A stretch of 64,000 nt of DNA, taken from positions 464,461 to 528,460 of the forward strand of contig CAJJDN010000046.1 of assembly GCA_905182985.1 (NCBI GenBank), read 5' to 3'. The position numbers were made by a program, and so were the translations under genes. The number at the start of each line of letters is the position of its first letter. The stretch's first letter is position 1. Shown in pieces: positions 28,320 through 41,334 of this stretch. The stretch is from Paramecium sonneborni. Its lineage: Eukaryota > Ciliophora > Oligohymenophorea > Peniculida > Parameciidae. The notes under the pieces were generated by a model. It saw only the letters and a program-made list of their open reading frames with translations. It ran no database searches and was not told the origin of the DNA.

Positions 28320-30452
28320 ATGAGTATAAGAGTTTATTAAGCTCCATAATCTTAGTCAATTAATTCCTTTTTAATCACTTTACTCGATGGCACTGGATCT
28401 ATGTGTATGGAATATGAATAAGTTGTAAAAGCATATACAGAGGTATTCTCTTATTTAGGAAATGAAAAATTAGAATATTAATTCTAATTATAACTTTAAC
28501 CAATCCTTCCTTATGCTGGGGTAAACGGTAGAGGAGGAAACATAACTAATACTTTTAAAGAATTATTTTAGATTTTATTAAGTAATAAATATCCAAAAAA
28601 TATTACAATCTTATTTGTAAGTGATGGTAAAGAACCATTTGAGATTAAAGTTCTTCTCCCATTTATTAAAAAGATGAAAGATTAATTTATGATTCAATTT
28701 ATTAGTTTAGCTATAGGAGATAGATTTCCTAATTAAATTAGTAATATTTTAAGAAATAAGATTCATAATCATGATCCTAACTTTTAATCATTATTCAAAG
28801 TTAAACGAAATCCTAAAAATTCTAAGAATAAGATATATTAAGAATTTCTTTTATGTTTTTAATAAATCAAACCATTAATATAAGTTTAGGATGGAATAGT
28901 TTAAATTAATAAACCTGTTTTATAAACCCTTGTATCTCCTCCTTCTAATTTAGTCATCTCAGGAAGTTATTTCTGTGCAAAAACAGATTCTTAACAAAAT
29001 GAAGGAATATGGGGAGGTAATATTTAATTGGAACCTAAAAGTACAGACAAAGAAGTTAACTAATTTATTATTGGTTCAATTTCTTAAGCCATTAATGATT
29101 AAATTGCAAATAATAAATCAGATAATACTGCATTCTAAATTATTTCTAAAGAGGTTCCACATCTTTTACAATAAATTGCATAAATCTAATCTTCTCCAGA
29201 AGAATAAAAGAAAAACCATGAAGTTCTTGTACTACTAGAAGAATTACAATCATCTAATTTATAATTAAAATAAATGAGTGAAAATCAACTCACTTAATTA
29301 TAAAAAGGTTTATTTGATCATTAAGTCTCTTTAAATTAAATTATTAATGTTAATTCAGTTAATATTTAAAAGAATACTGTTACGCCAGAAATTTTAAATG
29401 AAAGACTAGAAGAAAAATATTAATAGTTAATTAATCCAGAATGCTTTCAAGAACCAATTTATGTCAACAATTAAAAAGTAACTTTACTTTAAAACACTGA
29501 ACTTATAATTATAGAAACTCTCAATAATCACATAGCTTATATTGAACAAAATATTAATAATGATCATACTTAACTTTTATAAGATTTTATAAGTTCTACA
29601 TAAGAATCACTTATTAAAGTATTTTCTGCCTCAGATTTTAAAGTTGAATTTGATGAATAAATTGTTTCCTTTAAATAAATGAATTCTTTATTCTAACTTA
29701 TAGATTAAACTATTAAAAAAATCATTAACATTTAAAATTTTCTTGTTTTAGTTAAGAAATATCAATAAAAAACTTAAGTAATAGCTTAGACAGATACCTC
29801 AACTACTCTATTTTCTTCTAATGATGATTATAAATATTTGCCAAATGAATTATAAATATTATTAAAAGAAGGAATAGAATGTGAAGATGCTGAAAAATCA
29901 TTCGTTCTTATTGTTGATACAAATGATTCAATGATTAATGAATCATAAATAGCCATTGAATCATTTTAAATACAATTTTAAAACATTCCTGAAAACAAAA
30001 AAATAATATTAACTTGGAAAAATTCTAAATTTTAATAATACTCATTAAAATAAGAATTATAATTATAGCAATAATAATAAGAATAGTTATTGTATGATAG
30101 CTTATTAGAATAATTTAAAGCTCTTGATAAATAATATGATTTATCAATTAAAAGAAATAGAATCTGTATGATAACTGATGGTTTGACTGATTATTAATCA
30201 ATACACAAATCTTTTAAAGTCTTAAAGTTTCATTATTCATTTTAAATCATATATTTAACCATTGGATCCTAATTAAATACTAAAATTGGAAATGAATTGA
30301 AATCTAAATATCAAGACAGAAATTTAAAGGGATGCCCTTTGTTATTTAATATTCCAAGATCTATTGTCTAATCAACATAGAATAGTTTTAAAAGAATATT
30401 AGATACATTTAATAAGAGATTCGAAGATATTTATAAAGAATTTATTAAATGA
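28320..30452 (+). CDS. Protein with two von Willebrand factor A-like domains
   Basis: A single intronless frame of 711 codons from ATG 28320 to TGA 30450-30452 (710 residues); no signal peptide or membrane segment, so probably intracellular. The first vWA-like domain starts near residue 15: a hydrophobic strand then DGTGSM (about 23-28), the metal-ion (MIDAS) motif DxSxS with Thr at the second position, followed by a GGNITNTF loop and the strands ILFVSDG and FISLAIG. The second begins near residue 525 with FVLIVDTNDSM (motif D at about 533), then ICMITDG and IIYLTIG strands. Between them lies a Q/E-rich, probably coiled or disordered linker. Known: vWA domains mediate metal-dependent protein binding; many intracellular ones act in complexes. 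The variant motifs may weaken metal binding. The exact subfamily is not recognised. Confidence 0.82.
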
Positions 30453-32439
30453 TTCAAATAAAATGTAAAATAAACATTTTTAGTAATTTTATTTTCACTT
30501 TTTTTTGCATAATGATATGTTTATCTAAAAATTGTATAAAAATTTTATGTGTTGTTTCATTCTTGCTGTCAGATTTTATTATAAACTTCGATAAATATTA
30601 ATTTATGCATAAATCTATTTTTCAATATTTATTTTAGATTTTATTGATTTATTGAAGGTATACAAATTCATTGCATATAGTTTTTATTCATTGCTACTTA
30701 TTCCAACATCCGAGAAGCATTTAAATATTTCTTTAGGATTTATTTAAAAAAAGTAACATGAAATTACATTTCTACTTTTGTCTTTAAATCTGATGCAGAA
30801 CAAGCATATTTTATTTTTTTCAATCACGAATCAACTAGTACTAGTATACAAATTTTCATTTAATAAATGTTAATAAAATAAAGAAATTTGCATTCATTTA
30901 AAGTAATCTAACATATTATTTCCAACTAATGACCGATGATTCCGATAACCATCATAGGATATAATATTGAATGATTAATAAAAAGTATAATTTTAGTTTA
31001 ATGTTTTTGATATGGTCTAAATTCATGTAATTTTTAATCTAATTTTATTTTGCATATTTTATTATAGAAAATATATTATAAAGCAAAAACAATAGCATAC
31101 CAATTTATATATTCAATAAAAAAATAACAAAATAGACATACTTACTCAATGATGATTATGATTAGAATTCATTTGGAAAGTTTGATGTTCCAAATTATGA
31201 ATATATTCAGATTATATAAATATTTAATCAACTAGGGAACATCAATTAAGGGATATAGATAACTTGTAAAAAGTAGAAATAGATTTTTTGGAGTTATGAT
31301 ATACAACTTAATAAAAGGATATCATTTTTACGACGTATACTTGTCTAATTTTAGAGAGTAATTACTTTTAATTGTAACAAATTATTTAAAATGTTGAAAA
31401 ATAATCTAAGAAATAATTGTTAAATTTATAAAAAATTTTACTATTTATAAGCTTTCAATTGCTATCAATCTTTGAATTTATAGTGTTATTTCAATTGTTG
31501 ATTATTTAATTTTAACTCACTTCAGCTTTCATGCATATAATAATATGTTTGAGTTAAAAATATCTATGCTAAAAATGAAATGGGATCTTATTTTCATTGA
31601 TGTAACAAACTTGACTTTAAAAGTGACATAAACAATTATATTTAAGATTCTGAAGTTAAAATAATTAAATTTATTTTCTTAAAAGCAAAGCTTTGTATTC
31701 TTTAAACATCTTTAATAATTTATTCTAATCTTTTTATTGTCCTTTTTATTATGAATTTTTAAATGTCTATTGAGTTCTTCTTATTCTTTGAAATATGCAA
31801 GAGTAAAATTTATAAAACTAATTATTTTAATTATTATTCTTTCCAAATATATTCACATTGAGACTTTGAAAAGAATCCTGTTTGATGTTAGTCTTTAATT
31901 TTTCTTTTCTTTATAGAATTTTTAGCAATTTCTTAATCATTGAAACTTTAAATATTATGATTTAATCCTTATTATTATTGGTTTTAAGTTAATGTTTAAG
32001 TCATTTAAGAAGTCTTCATTAGTTTATATCTTTAATAACAGCATTTGATTATTTTATTTAAAATTATAAAATATATGTCTGATTGTAAATCTATTAAATA
32101 ATGAATTTTATTATGAAAGTGTGCTTATGAAAATTAAAACAATTAAATTAAATAGTTAGAGGAAATATTAAAATAATATTCATCTGAGTTTGATTAAGAA
32201 TCAAAAATTTATTTAAAATTTTTTATAAAAAAGAAACTCTAAATCCTCTTGATATATAATATTTTTTATTTGAATCTAAAAACTATTATATTTGTTAATA
32301 TTAATTTAAAATTGATTCTATAATGAATTCTCCAAAAATTCTCTTTTTTATTTTTATCTCAATAGAATATTATTTTAATTCTATTGATGTAATTTTTATA
32401 GTTAATCTATTAACAAAAATCATCATTAAATTATAAATA
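30453..32439. other. Gene-free stretch with possible coding remnants
   Basis: About 2 kb without an intact gene. On the minus strand near 30.7-31.0 kb a coding-like relic reads through several TGA codons (includes SYDGYRNHRSLVGNN and NKICLFCIRFKDKSRN). A second coding-like patch is on the + strand near 31.14-31.35 kb. Neither could be assigned to a family. Positions 32081-32111 carry a 31-base sequence repeated at the right edge of the assembly gap. Confidence 0.4.
32081..32111 (+). repeat. 31-base perfect repeat, copy 1
   Basis: The 31 bases starting GATTGTAAATCTATTAAATA are identical to 44569-44599, the first bases after the N gap. The sequences diverge immediately to the right of the match; left extension of copy 2 is hidden by the gap. 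Confidence 0.9.
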
Positions 32440-33344
32440 ATGAATAATTATGCTTATTAGAGTTAAAAACCTCAAAAGTCTTTGCACAATAACTCAGCAT
32501 ATGAGTAATAATTATAAGTTTAGAGCCTAAAACTTACTCAAAAACAATAAGAAGAAGTAAAACTCATTCGATTTTACATTTATGAGAACTTTTAATTTCT
32601 CATTAATTTAATATCATCATTAAAAGCAGTAAATGAACATTTTATCAATGATCCTCAACATCCAATGAAAATAATAGCTAGAAATAAAATTGTGCTATAG
32701 TTAAATTTATCAAATTGTATACAATATGACTAATAATATTAATATTAATCAGATTCTAAATTAAACTAGATATTACAATAAGAAAAATAAAATGCATAAT
32801 AATTATTAGAGCAACTTTCACCAGAGTTAAAAGAAGAGTTTAAAAATTATTTTGATATATACAAAACAAATAGTTTAAATTAGAATATTCAAATATGTTC
32901 ATAAAATTTGGAATAAACTAATCTTGATGCAAAATTCAATTAAGATGTTTTACAATCAATTATCAGTTCAATATAGTCTGTTGATTAAACAACTAAAGAA
33001 TTTAGAGAATAGAAAATATACAATAAGCCTAATATTCAAGATGTATTTGAAAAATCATAGTAAATATTTAAATCAATTAGAAATTATTATGAAAAGACAA
33101 AGTAATAGCTTAATATTAATTTCCCGAATCCAATTAATGAAAGATAACAATCAAAATTTGAGGAAGAAAAGTAAAATGCACAAGCACTTGAATCTAAAAC
33201 ATCCTAAAATTTAACAGGTGTATCATATTAATATATTTTCTAGAAAAAGTTACTTTGCATAGTTCTAAATAAATACATAAAAAAAGCAAACAGAGAATTA
33301 ATCAAAAATATCATAGCATTAAGAAAAACATTAAGAAAAAGTGA
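32440..33344 (+). CDS. Glutamine-rich, probably coiled-coil protein of unknown function
   Basis: ATG at 32440 (MNNYAYQSQKPQKSLHNNSAY) to TGA 33342-33344. One intron near the 3' end (about 33218-33243, 26 nt, GTGTAT...CTAG) joins the frame, giving 293 codons, 292 residues. There is no signal peptide and no membrane segment. The protein is rich in Q, E, K and N; the central and C-terminal thirds have long charged stretches typical of helices or coiled coils (SPELKEEFKNYFDIYKTN; EFREQKIYNKPNIQDVF), and the last 30 residues are very basic (K/R). No domain was recognised. The long uninterrupted frame, the intron and a clean basic end support a real gene. Neighbours are degenerate sequence, so context gives no functional hint. 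Confidence 0.72.
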
Positions 33345-35249
33345 TAAATTATATACTTTTTAATTTAACATATATCTAATATTAATTATTTAATTAACAC
33401 AGTTTAAAATATATATAATTTTATAGAAAAAAAATGTAAAATAAATGTATTTCATTTTTAATCTCTCTTTTTGTTTAGCTAAATAATAAGGTTTTGATAA
33501 ATTTATGATTAAAATTATTAAAAAAATTTTCAAAAAATTTATTGTAGTTTTCCCTCTTCAAGTTATTCCAAAGTCCATTTTTTTCTTTATATAAATAGCT
33601 TCTTTTTTCTAATTTTAAAAATCAAATTTTTTAGTCATAAATTTATGCCTACTATTTTTGCTAAAAAAGACGTCCTTTTAATTTTGTTGCAAATCTAATA
33701 GGACATAATCAACTTTTATATAGTCAATCTTCTCAATGCATCTTTTAATATTTTAGCTTTTAAATTAATTTTGATTTCAGCAATTTATTTTTTTTTAAAT
33801 TTCAAAATATATCTAATTTTAATCAGATTTAATATTAAAGACTAAAATAGCACAAATTTATCAAAAACAATTTTAATCAATTCTTTTGGTCTCAAAAATG
33901 AAAGCAGATGTTTTTTTATTGCTTTATCAAATTCTGATTTATTAAAACATAATCCATTCAATCATTAAGCTTCTTTTGATTTTTGTTGTTAAATTATTTT
34001 TTATCACTTCTCTTTCATGTAATTATTTTAAAGAAAATTTATTTCCTTTTTCATTTTAGTGCCTTTACTTTCTCCTTTTTTATCATTTTTCATAAATTTC
34101 TATGAGAAAGTGAATGATTAATTATATTATATTATTCTCATTTAACAGACTTGAATGATTAAAAAATTTTATCTAAACCATTTTTTGTTATACTGTGTTT
34201 TGAATTGATGATCTTATAACATAGAAAAAAAAAATAAAATATACATCTAGATATTAATTTTTATTTTCGAAAAATTTTAAATTTAAATATAAGTTCTACT
34301 GAAAATATGAAGTGGATTTACAAAAAGAGAAAACTTTAGTTTGTAATAAGAAATGAATACTTGAAAGTATGATTGTAGGCTTCTAAAAGAAATATAAAAA
34401 TGGTGAAAGACATGATCAAAACAATGTATTTAAAAATAATTATGTAGTATTTTGGATTATTTAAATTTCAAAAATAAATAACTAATTAATTTTATAATTA
34501 AAGAATTATTTGAGTAAGAAAGTCTTTAAATTAAAGTTAATCTAAAGAGTTAATTATCACAACTAGATGACAAAAAAGCTCCTTAAAGAAGTTTTGATAA
34601 TAAATCTTAAATAGCTCTACAATTTAAAATATTATAAAGTATATTTAATACAATCTGAATATAAATGAAGTTAAAGATACTTAGCTTTTTTTAATCCACT
34701 TTAGTTTCATAATGCCAATTTTCCAATTTTATTTTATATTTAAAAAAAAAAGTCAAACCATTTTTTTTTTAAATAGTTGAGCTCTGTATATATATAGATA
34801 TGGCAAAAGAGAGCTAATCAATACTACTAAGATCAAATTAAATAATTTAGGAGCAAATTAATTGTATATTCAATAAGTAACGATTATATAGTAGGAACAA
34901 GATGTTTCGTTAACAAAATGTTGAATATCTCATGATATCACAACATTCACTTTTTTCCAACTTCTGAATTTCAAGTAATCTTATTCATTAAGTTTTTTAT
35001 TAAATTTAATTGTTCTACTTAACTAGTTTAAAATTTTTTTATAAGTTTATTATTAATATCATTCTTTTTCATCAAAAATGTTTGATGAAATTATTAATCA
35101 TCTTCAAGAAAAATTTCTTCAATAGATCAGAAATGATTAATTAGAATAGAAAAAAAAAGTTTTTCTGTTAAAGAGAGCGATATTCAAATCAAATTTAGAA
35201 CACTATGAAAAAAAATAATTAAATAAATCATATTGTAATAATTTCTTTG
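33345..35249. other. Gene-poor stretch with remnants
   Basis: About 1.9 kb with no intact gene. A minus-strand frame of roughly 110 codons near 33.6-33.95 kb (containing FDKAIKKHLLSFLRPKELIK) is open but has TGA on both sides and no good start. A short + strand frame from ATG 34802 (MAKESQSILLRSNQIIQEQ) stops after 55 codons or so. Both may be remnants of genes. Confidence 0.4.
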
Positions 35250-36700
35250 AAATAATTTTTTTATACAATAATTTAATTTATTCTGCCCCATTATAGGCAT
35301 ATATTTCATCAAATATTATTTTTTACCTTTATTATAATATAGATCAACATTTAAGTTAATATAACTCTATACATAGCTTCATCACAATTTATCTCAGTTT
35401 CTAATTTTTTGATTTATAAAATTTATTCTTTAATACTTTCATTTTATCACTTTATCTCCAAAACCTCTAATTGTTATTTTGATAACTGCATATAATCAAC
35501 TTTTAGACTTATATTTTAGATGTTTTTAGGTTTTGAATATGTTTATAAATATCCAAATCTATTATTTTTATCCTTTTTAAATTTATCAAATTATTTTATA
35601 ATGTCTTAATTAAATAAAGAAATATCAAACAAATTACAAATCATATATCATACATCAATAAATTTATCATGACATTTTTTCTTTATTACTTTCCTTTAGG
35701 CGTCATGTTGATATCAGTTCCAAGATTAGAGGTTGTTTTTAATTCCTAAGTTTTTATCTTTTGCACAACCAAAATCTTTTAACTTTAAAATATTATTATT
35801 TTCTTTATCATAACAACATATAAAATTTTCAGGTTAGAAATTCATCTGAAAATAATTTAAACTATGTAATTGAATCACTATTGATTATTAAATATAATAA
35901 GTCTTTACTTAAATGATTAGCTAATATTTTTGATGAATTTCCGATTCTAAGAATTCAACTTATTCCCTTTTAAATCTGAATAATCTATGTAATTGCAAAA
36001 GAATAACACACTTTGGCAAATTTTCTCTATTTTAATTAATTTTTAAATAATTCCACTCAATAATTTTCCTTAAAAACTTCAAAACAATCAAACTGAATAA
36101 AAATATGTATACTTTTATTTTTATTAATAATCATTTATAAATTAAAGATTTACAATTTAAAGATTTTAAATTAATAATATCCTGTATGATATCTAAATCA
36201 TCCCATCATAAGTCTTTTTATTAGTCATTCTATAAAGTAATAAACTTAAATCGCCTAAATTATTTGTTGTTATATCTGTTATCCTAATTTATAAATTATA
36301 AAATTTATTTTCAGATAATATATTTGATGTTTGATTATCAATCTATCAAAACTGATTAAATAGTATTTTTATTATTGTGTGTTAATTTGAGTTGAAAATC
36401 AAGTGATCTTCAAAAATATATTTAGAAAATTTAAGCATTCAGTGGATTATTTCATCTACTTTATTTTACTCATTTATGCTCCACACATACTTCAATTTTT
36501 TACCTTTATTATCAACAATTTTCTTATATTTAAAATACCTAAAATTTAGATAAATGATAAAAATAATTTAATTATCAAAGAACTTCATAATAAAATGGAA
36601 ATCATTATAAATATAACTTAATTTTAAGTTTAATTTGCACAACTCTTTTGGATAAATCAAATAATGATGTAGACATAATTTTAAAATAATTGTGTTATAA
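35250..36700 (-). pseudogene. Degenerate protein kinase relic
   Basis: On the minus strand, the catalytic-loop region is recognisable around plus 35750-35870: LHSLNYFQMNFQPENF followed about 14 residues later by LKLKDFGCAKD. Known kinase pattern: HRDLKPEN ... DFG. Here PEN and DFG survive, but H-R-D reads Q-M-N, removing the catalytic aspartate, and K reads Q. Shortly after DFG the frame meets TGA, and a GT..M-P remnant (LGTDINMTP) reads in another frame. N-lobe-like and C-lobe-like pieces are scattered to about 36.7 and 35.25 kb with more TGA codons and shifts. Interpretation: a decayed kinase gene; limits are approximate. An intact kinase with many introns is unlikely because the breaks lack splice sites. 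Confidence 0.6.
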
Positions 36701-39258
36701 CATAAACTAAGCACATCTTCTAATTTAGACTTAAAGATGAAGATTTATAATAAATAATTATTATAATATTAAATGGAAAATATTGAATTGTTAATACAAG
36801 CTAAAATATAATAAAAATTAAATAAATATGATTAATAGCCAAATAATTATGTTCTAAAAGAAAGTGACTATTTAAATTGAAGATTTAGAGAGAATTAGCT
36901 ATTTTAATTTTAATTGAACTATAAAATAATGTTTTTTTTAGAAAGTAAATTTGAAAATCAATTTGATAGTTAAATTACTTCATGTAAAGAATGAACATAT
37001 TGTTATTTAAAATAAATCTGACTTTGAAGGGCTTCTTTCTATATTAAATCTCTTAACAAGATCCGCATCATGTATTCTTTTACTCAAAATTATTAAAAGA
37101 AAATAATATTAATTTAATGTAAATACTAATTATTCAATAATTTGATCTTAATCCTTCAATTTAGTTATTTTGATAATGTAAATTCTTAAATTTGTGCTTT
37201 AATCAAACACAATTACAAGTGAATTAATGTTCAATCAGTCTTTTTAATAATCTTTCAATAGTATTTTTATTATTTAAATAATTTATTATAAAGTTAATAA
37301 GAATTATATGAGTTTTATAATGATTCAATTCTAATTTTGTATTTTTCTGACAATTTAATTTGGCTATTATTCTACTACTAGTTATTTTTGTTAAAAATTC
37401 GATTTTTAATAAGCTTTCTTAATAAATCAAGTTTCTTATTATTTCTATGGATTTAAAAAAAACTATTTTCGAACCTTCCAGTATAAACCATAGTAAATAT
37501 TATACAGGTGATTTTCTTTAATTCTACCTATTTTTCTTTTAAATTGTTACCCGTGATCAATTTGATTTCCACTTCTATTTGATTCTTTAAAAATAATTGG
37601 TTATATTACTATTTAGTACTTTTATTAAAAGTGTATTTAAATTCATTTTTTTTAAATAAATTATATTAATTTTTATGATTATCCAAATAAGTTTAATATT
37701 TAATAAAATTCAAGACTTAAGCCTTTAAAAATATTTCATAATTTCAAAATTAATTTAGTTAATTTTCGAATTAGATATTTTTAAACTATTCTTGGAATTT
37801 TTAATAAATTGTTCATAATTATAATATTTATCTTTGTTTTACCAAAGATTGTTAATCAGAATTTCTATTTTTTTGAGATTAATAACTAAAGGATTAAGTT
37901 TACTGGATAGTGTTATTAGGACAATCTCTTAGCATTAATAAACACTTGTTTGCTATAAAAATGTAAATATTAATATATTGCTAAGAAAATTTAATAAAAT
38001 TATTTAATACAAATCTCTGAAGTCTAAAAAATTAAGAAAATTAGATTTGATATTAATTTACCATGAAACCATCAACACTAGTTTTAAATTTTTTCTTCAA
38101 ATGTTAACCTAAAAATAAAAACTAATTTAATAATATTATAAGTCTTTTATAAAATAGTCAAGAAAAATTTTTAAATTAAGAATAGCTAAAATCATCATTT
38201 CATTATTAGCAATCATTATCACAATATTAATTATAAATAGTCATTTCGAAAACATTTATTTTTTTTATAAATTTAATGCCTTTAAAATTTTTTCGTTAAT
38301 AATTAATCTCTTTTCTATTAATTTATTAATAAATTATAATCTTATTTGAGAATCTAATTTGAATTGATAATCAAATTTTATTTACATAAGAAATATTAAT
38401 TATAAAATATATCAACTTTTTTATTCATTACACTAATTATTTTTAATCTATATATGCTTATCAAGATATTGTTCTACATATTTATGCTTATTCAACAGAG
38501 ATCAAAATTAGTTTAGAAATATCAAATCAAAGATTTTTATAAAAAGTAAGTTTAAGTAACTTAAACTTTTTTGCCTTAAAAATATCAAAGAATTTAAAAG
38601 ACAAAAGTTGAAACCCTTCCAAGAAGTGAAAGTTAACATTTTCTTAGATAAATAAGTTTTGAAAAAAATATCTGAACAAATTCAAAACATATTAAAATAA
38701 TTTTAGGGAACCCAACCAAAGTTAGACACTTTTTGATCAACAATTATAATTAAATTTCTTTATTCACTTGAATCGATTTAAAAAATGTTTTTTGTTTAAA
38801 TTTTATGGAATTTAAATTTTCTTTATGTTTATAGTATTTGAATTCATTTTAATCGAATAATTAATTAAAATTTATAATATTATTCTAATCTATCATTTTC
38901 TATTATAATACAAAATCAATATTCTAAAAAATTGTATTATAATCTAATGGTTATATCAAAAATAGCAAAAAGAAATATTTATTGGAATTTAAAATATTTT
39001 GATAAAATTTAAAAGCATCTCTCTGCAATTTAATTTTGAAAATTAAGTTGAATTCAATCCAGAATCTATTTATTGGTTCCATAAAATTAATTTCCTGTAA
39101 ATGTTGAAATTGGTTCGGATTTGTAAATTTTTGTTTTATTCAATATAATTTATCTACAAGCAAAACTTGATTTTAATTTAATCTTTATAATTTTATAGTG
39201 AATTTTATAAAAATATAATATAAATTTTCCATTCTAATAAAATCAACCTTTAAAATAT
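36701..39258. other. Gene-poor stretch
   Basis: About 2.5 kb of very AT-rich sequence without an intact gene. A minus-strand piece near 36.98-37.1 kb (SKRIHDADLVKRFNIERSPS) has coding-like composition and may be a gene remnant. Nothing else could be supported. Confidence 0.4.
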
Positions 39259-39798
39259 ATGAAGTAAGCATCCTTTACTAAATTAATTTATTAATCTCAA
39301 GCCGAAGTAGCTTAAATAACAATCATTCAATTTTTTGTTTACTTAGAAGAGTATTTTATATAACAAAATAAGCTTTTTTGAATATGAATTTGGTTGGATC
39401 AAAATATTTTACATAAGATAAGAGATAAAAAAAAAATAATTAAAGGTTCATTAAATATATCTATTTAGGTAAAAGAGAGGAATATTTTTGATAGAAAATT
39501 AATAATAAAGACTAAAAGCTCATTCTATATTTTGTAACATACTCTCCTTCTAAATTTTCAATGGTAGTCTGATAAAACTGGTTTGATACGAGCAAATTAT
39601 AATCTTATTAGGGATATCTAGCAAAATTTTACTTATAAACTCTATTTATTGAACGATTCCTTTTTGTTTTCTCAAAAATAATTATCAATTCCAAATAAGT
39701 AATCAAATTTTCATTAATGTATTAAAATTAAATTTTAATCATACTAATTTTATTCTCACTAATTAAAAATGCAATTTTTTATCTTGTTTATTTTGTGA
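39259..39798 (+). pseudogene. Possible decayed reading frame with two in-frame TGAs
   Basis: From ATG 39259 (MKQASFTKLIYQSQAEVAQI) one frame continues to TGA 39796-39798 and is broken only at 39379-39381 and 39385-39387 (TGA ATA TGA). The 136-codon stretch after the breaks has fairly varied composition. No intron fits the breaks. With a single stop codon and high AT content, a chance frame of this size is possible. No family recognised. Confidence 0.22.
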
Positions 39799-40827
39799 AA
39801 TTACATTCAAGTTTTCAATAAAATTAACTTTTAAATCTTCACTTCAAATCAAATTCAAATATAGCCAGTTATATTGAGGAATTATCTAAAATAATCGAAG
39901 AAATGATTTTTTGAATGATTTCATTTTTAATGTTATCAATAAAAAAAATATGAATCAAATTGTGAAGCTGCCAAAAGGCCTTCCTATTCTATTATAAGTA
40001 ATATTTAATATTAAAGTTATTCAAAATATTTTAAAAAATTTATTAAAATATACTTCATTTATTTTTTATCAATAACAACAATTATAAAAATTGTTATATT
40101 ATTTGAATAAAAATTATCATTCTAAAATTGCATAACTCATAGATTAATATTATTTGCAGTTTAAAACTATTTTCTTTCTAATAATGTTATTTTTTCTATT
40201 TTAAAGAAAAATCTATTAATTTAAAAATCTTTACAGACAAATTGCAAATATTAATATTTTCTAGAAACAATAATGAAATTCTTCGTAATTTAATCATCTA
40301 GCAGGATTGAAGAGCTATTATATTACTACATATAAGGACTTAATATTAAATAGCTCAGAATCATTCCAACCAGTTTATATCGATTTAAACAATTAATTTC
40401 GAAAGTAATGATATGAGTAGAAACCATAAATATGACAATATGTTTTAAAAATCTTTTGCTTCAAATAAGTGGACAATTACTTAAATTAAAGTTGAAATAA
40501 AGGCTTTTATGATTTTAAGAACTAAAATGACCATATACAACATCTTTAAATGAATAAAATTTATTTATTTTCCCTCTCACACTCATTTGATCATAAATGT
40601 CTCTAGCTAGTTAAAATATTTTTTTAAATACATTCAACTTCCTAAATATTCATAGATTTAGATTTCTAACATTATTTTTTAGATAATGATTTATAAAAAA
40701 GACAATAAGTTTTCTGCTGTTTAATACCTGGAAATACTTAAATAGGACTATAATTTTTTAGTTATCAAATACTCATAATAAATTATAAATTAATTCTGAT
40801 ATAAATATAACAAATCTTTTCATTAGA
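39799..40827. other. Intergenic, nothing recognised
   Basis: About 1 kb of AT-rich DNA downstream (3' side) of the minus-strand gene at 40828-41334. No coding pattern or repeat could be supported. Confidence 0.4.
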
Positions 40828-41334
40828 TCATTTTGGTTATCCTTAAGGTTAACTTATTGGTATACCTTATTGAAGATAAATTGTATTTTCTGAATAACAT
40901 TACATATTCTATTGATATTGAATTGGTTATTAAGTATAGTTTTAATTCATTTATGGAGGATATTAAGGAGGAAGTTATTATTATTATTGTTATGGCAGGA
41001 TCTAATTCAATTATGATTATTTAGCCAACTCATAAAATTATTGATTTTAAGCAGGAGCAGAAGACTAGTTTGGATTTGCTGGAATTTAATTAATAACAAC
41101 AATATTTTAAGGTGGAACTTCCTCTACCAATCCCACCAATATTATTTGTCGTCTTCTATTAATTATAGCACGGATTATCATAATCACTATTAACACAAAA
41201 ACAATAATGAATACGCATTGAAATACTTAAATAGAACTATAGATACCTCTATTTTCAGTAGATTATGGTGTTGGCTCTTAACAATTTACTTATCTTGAAA
41301 CTAGTAACAGGACTAAGATTAATAATTTCTACAT
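40828..41334 (-). CDS. Small single-pass membrane protein with proline/glutamine-rich tail
   Basis: Minus-strand ATG at 41332-41334 to TGA (plus 40828-40830): 169 codons, 168 residues, no intron. N-terminal signal peptide (MQKLLILVLLLVSRQVNC), a short ectodomain of about 20-25 residues, one transmembrane helix (about residues 45-63, VFIIVFVLIVIMIIRAI), a basic stop-transfer segment (INRRRQ), then a long cytoplasmic tail rich in Pro and Gln, including a run of Q, LPPQYPPQ and a C-terminal ISQPQGQPK. The signal peptide, helix and basic stop in the right order make a chance frame unlikely. PPxY-like spacing (PPQY) could offer WW or adaptor binding sites; that is inference. Resembles the general layout of Shisa-like type I proteins but without the cysteine domain. 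It stands alone in a gene-poor region. Confidence 0.75.

Noticed and set aside
31548..31757. Short + strand frame starting MFELKISML
   Set aside because: About 69 codons, hydrophobic by base composition, flanked by nothing supportive.
38700..38760. Slightly GC-richer block (GGGAACCCAACCAAAG) as a transposon end
   Set aside because: No matching inverted copy or transposase reading frame was seen nearby.
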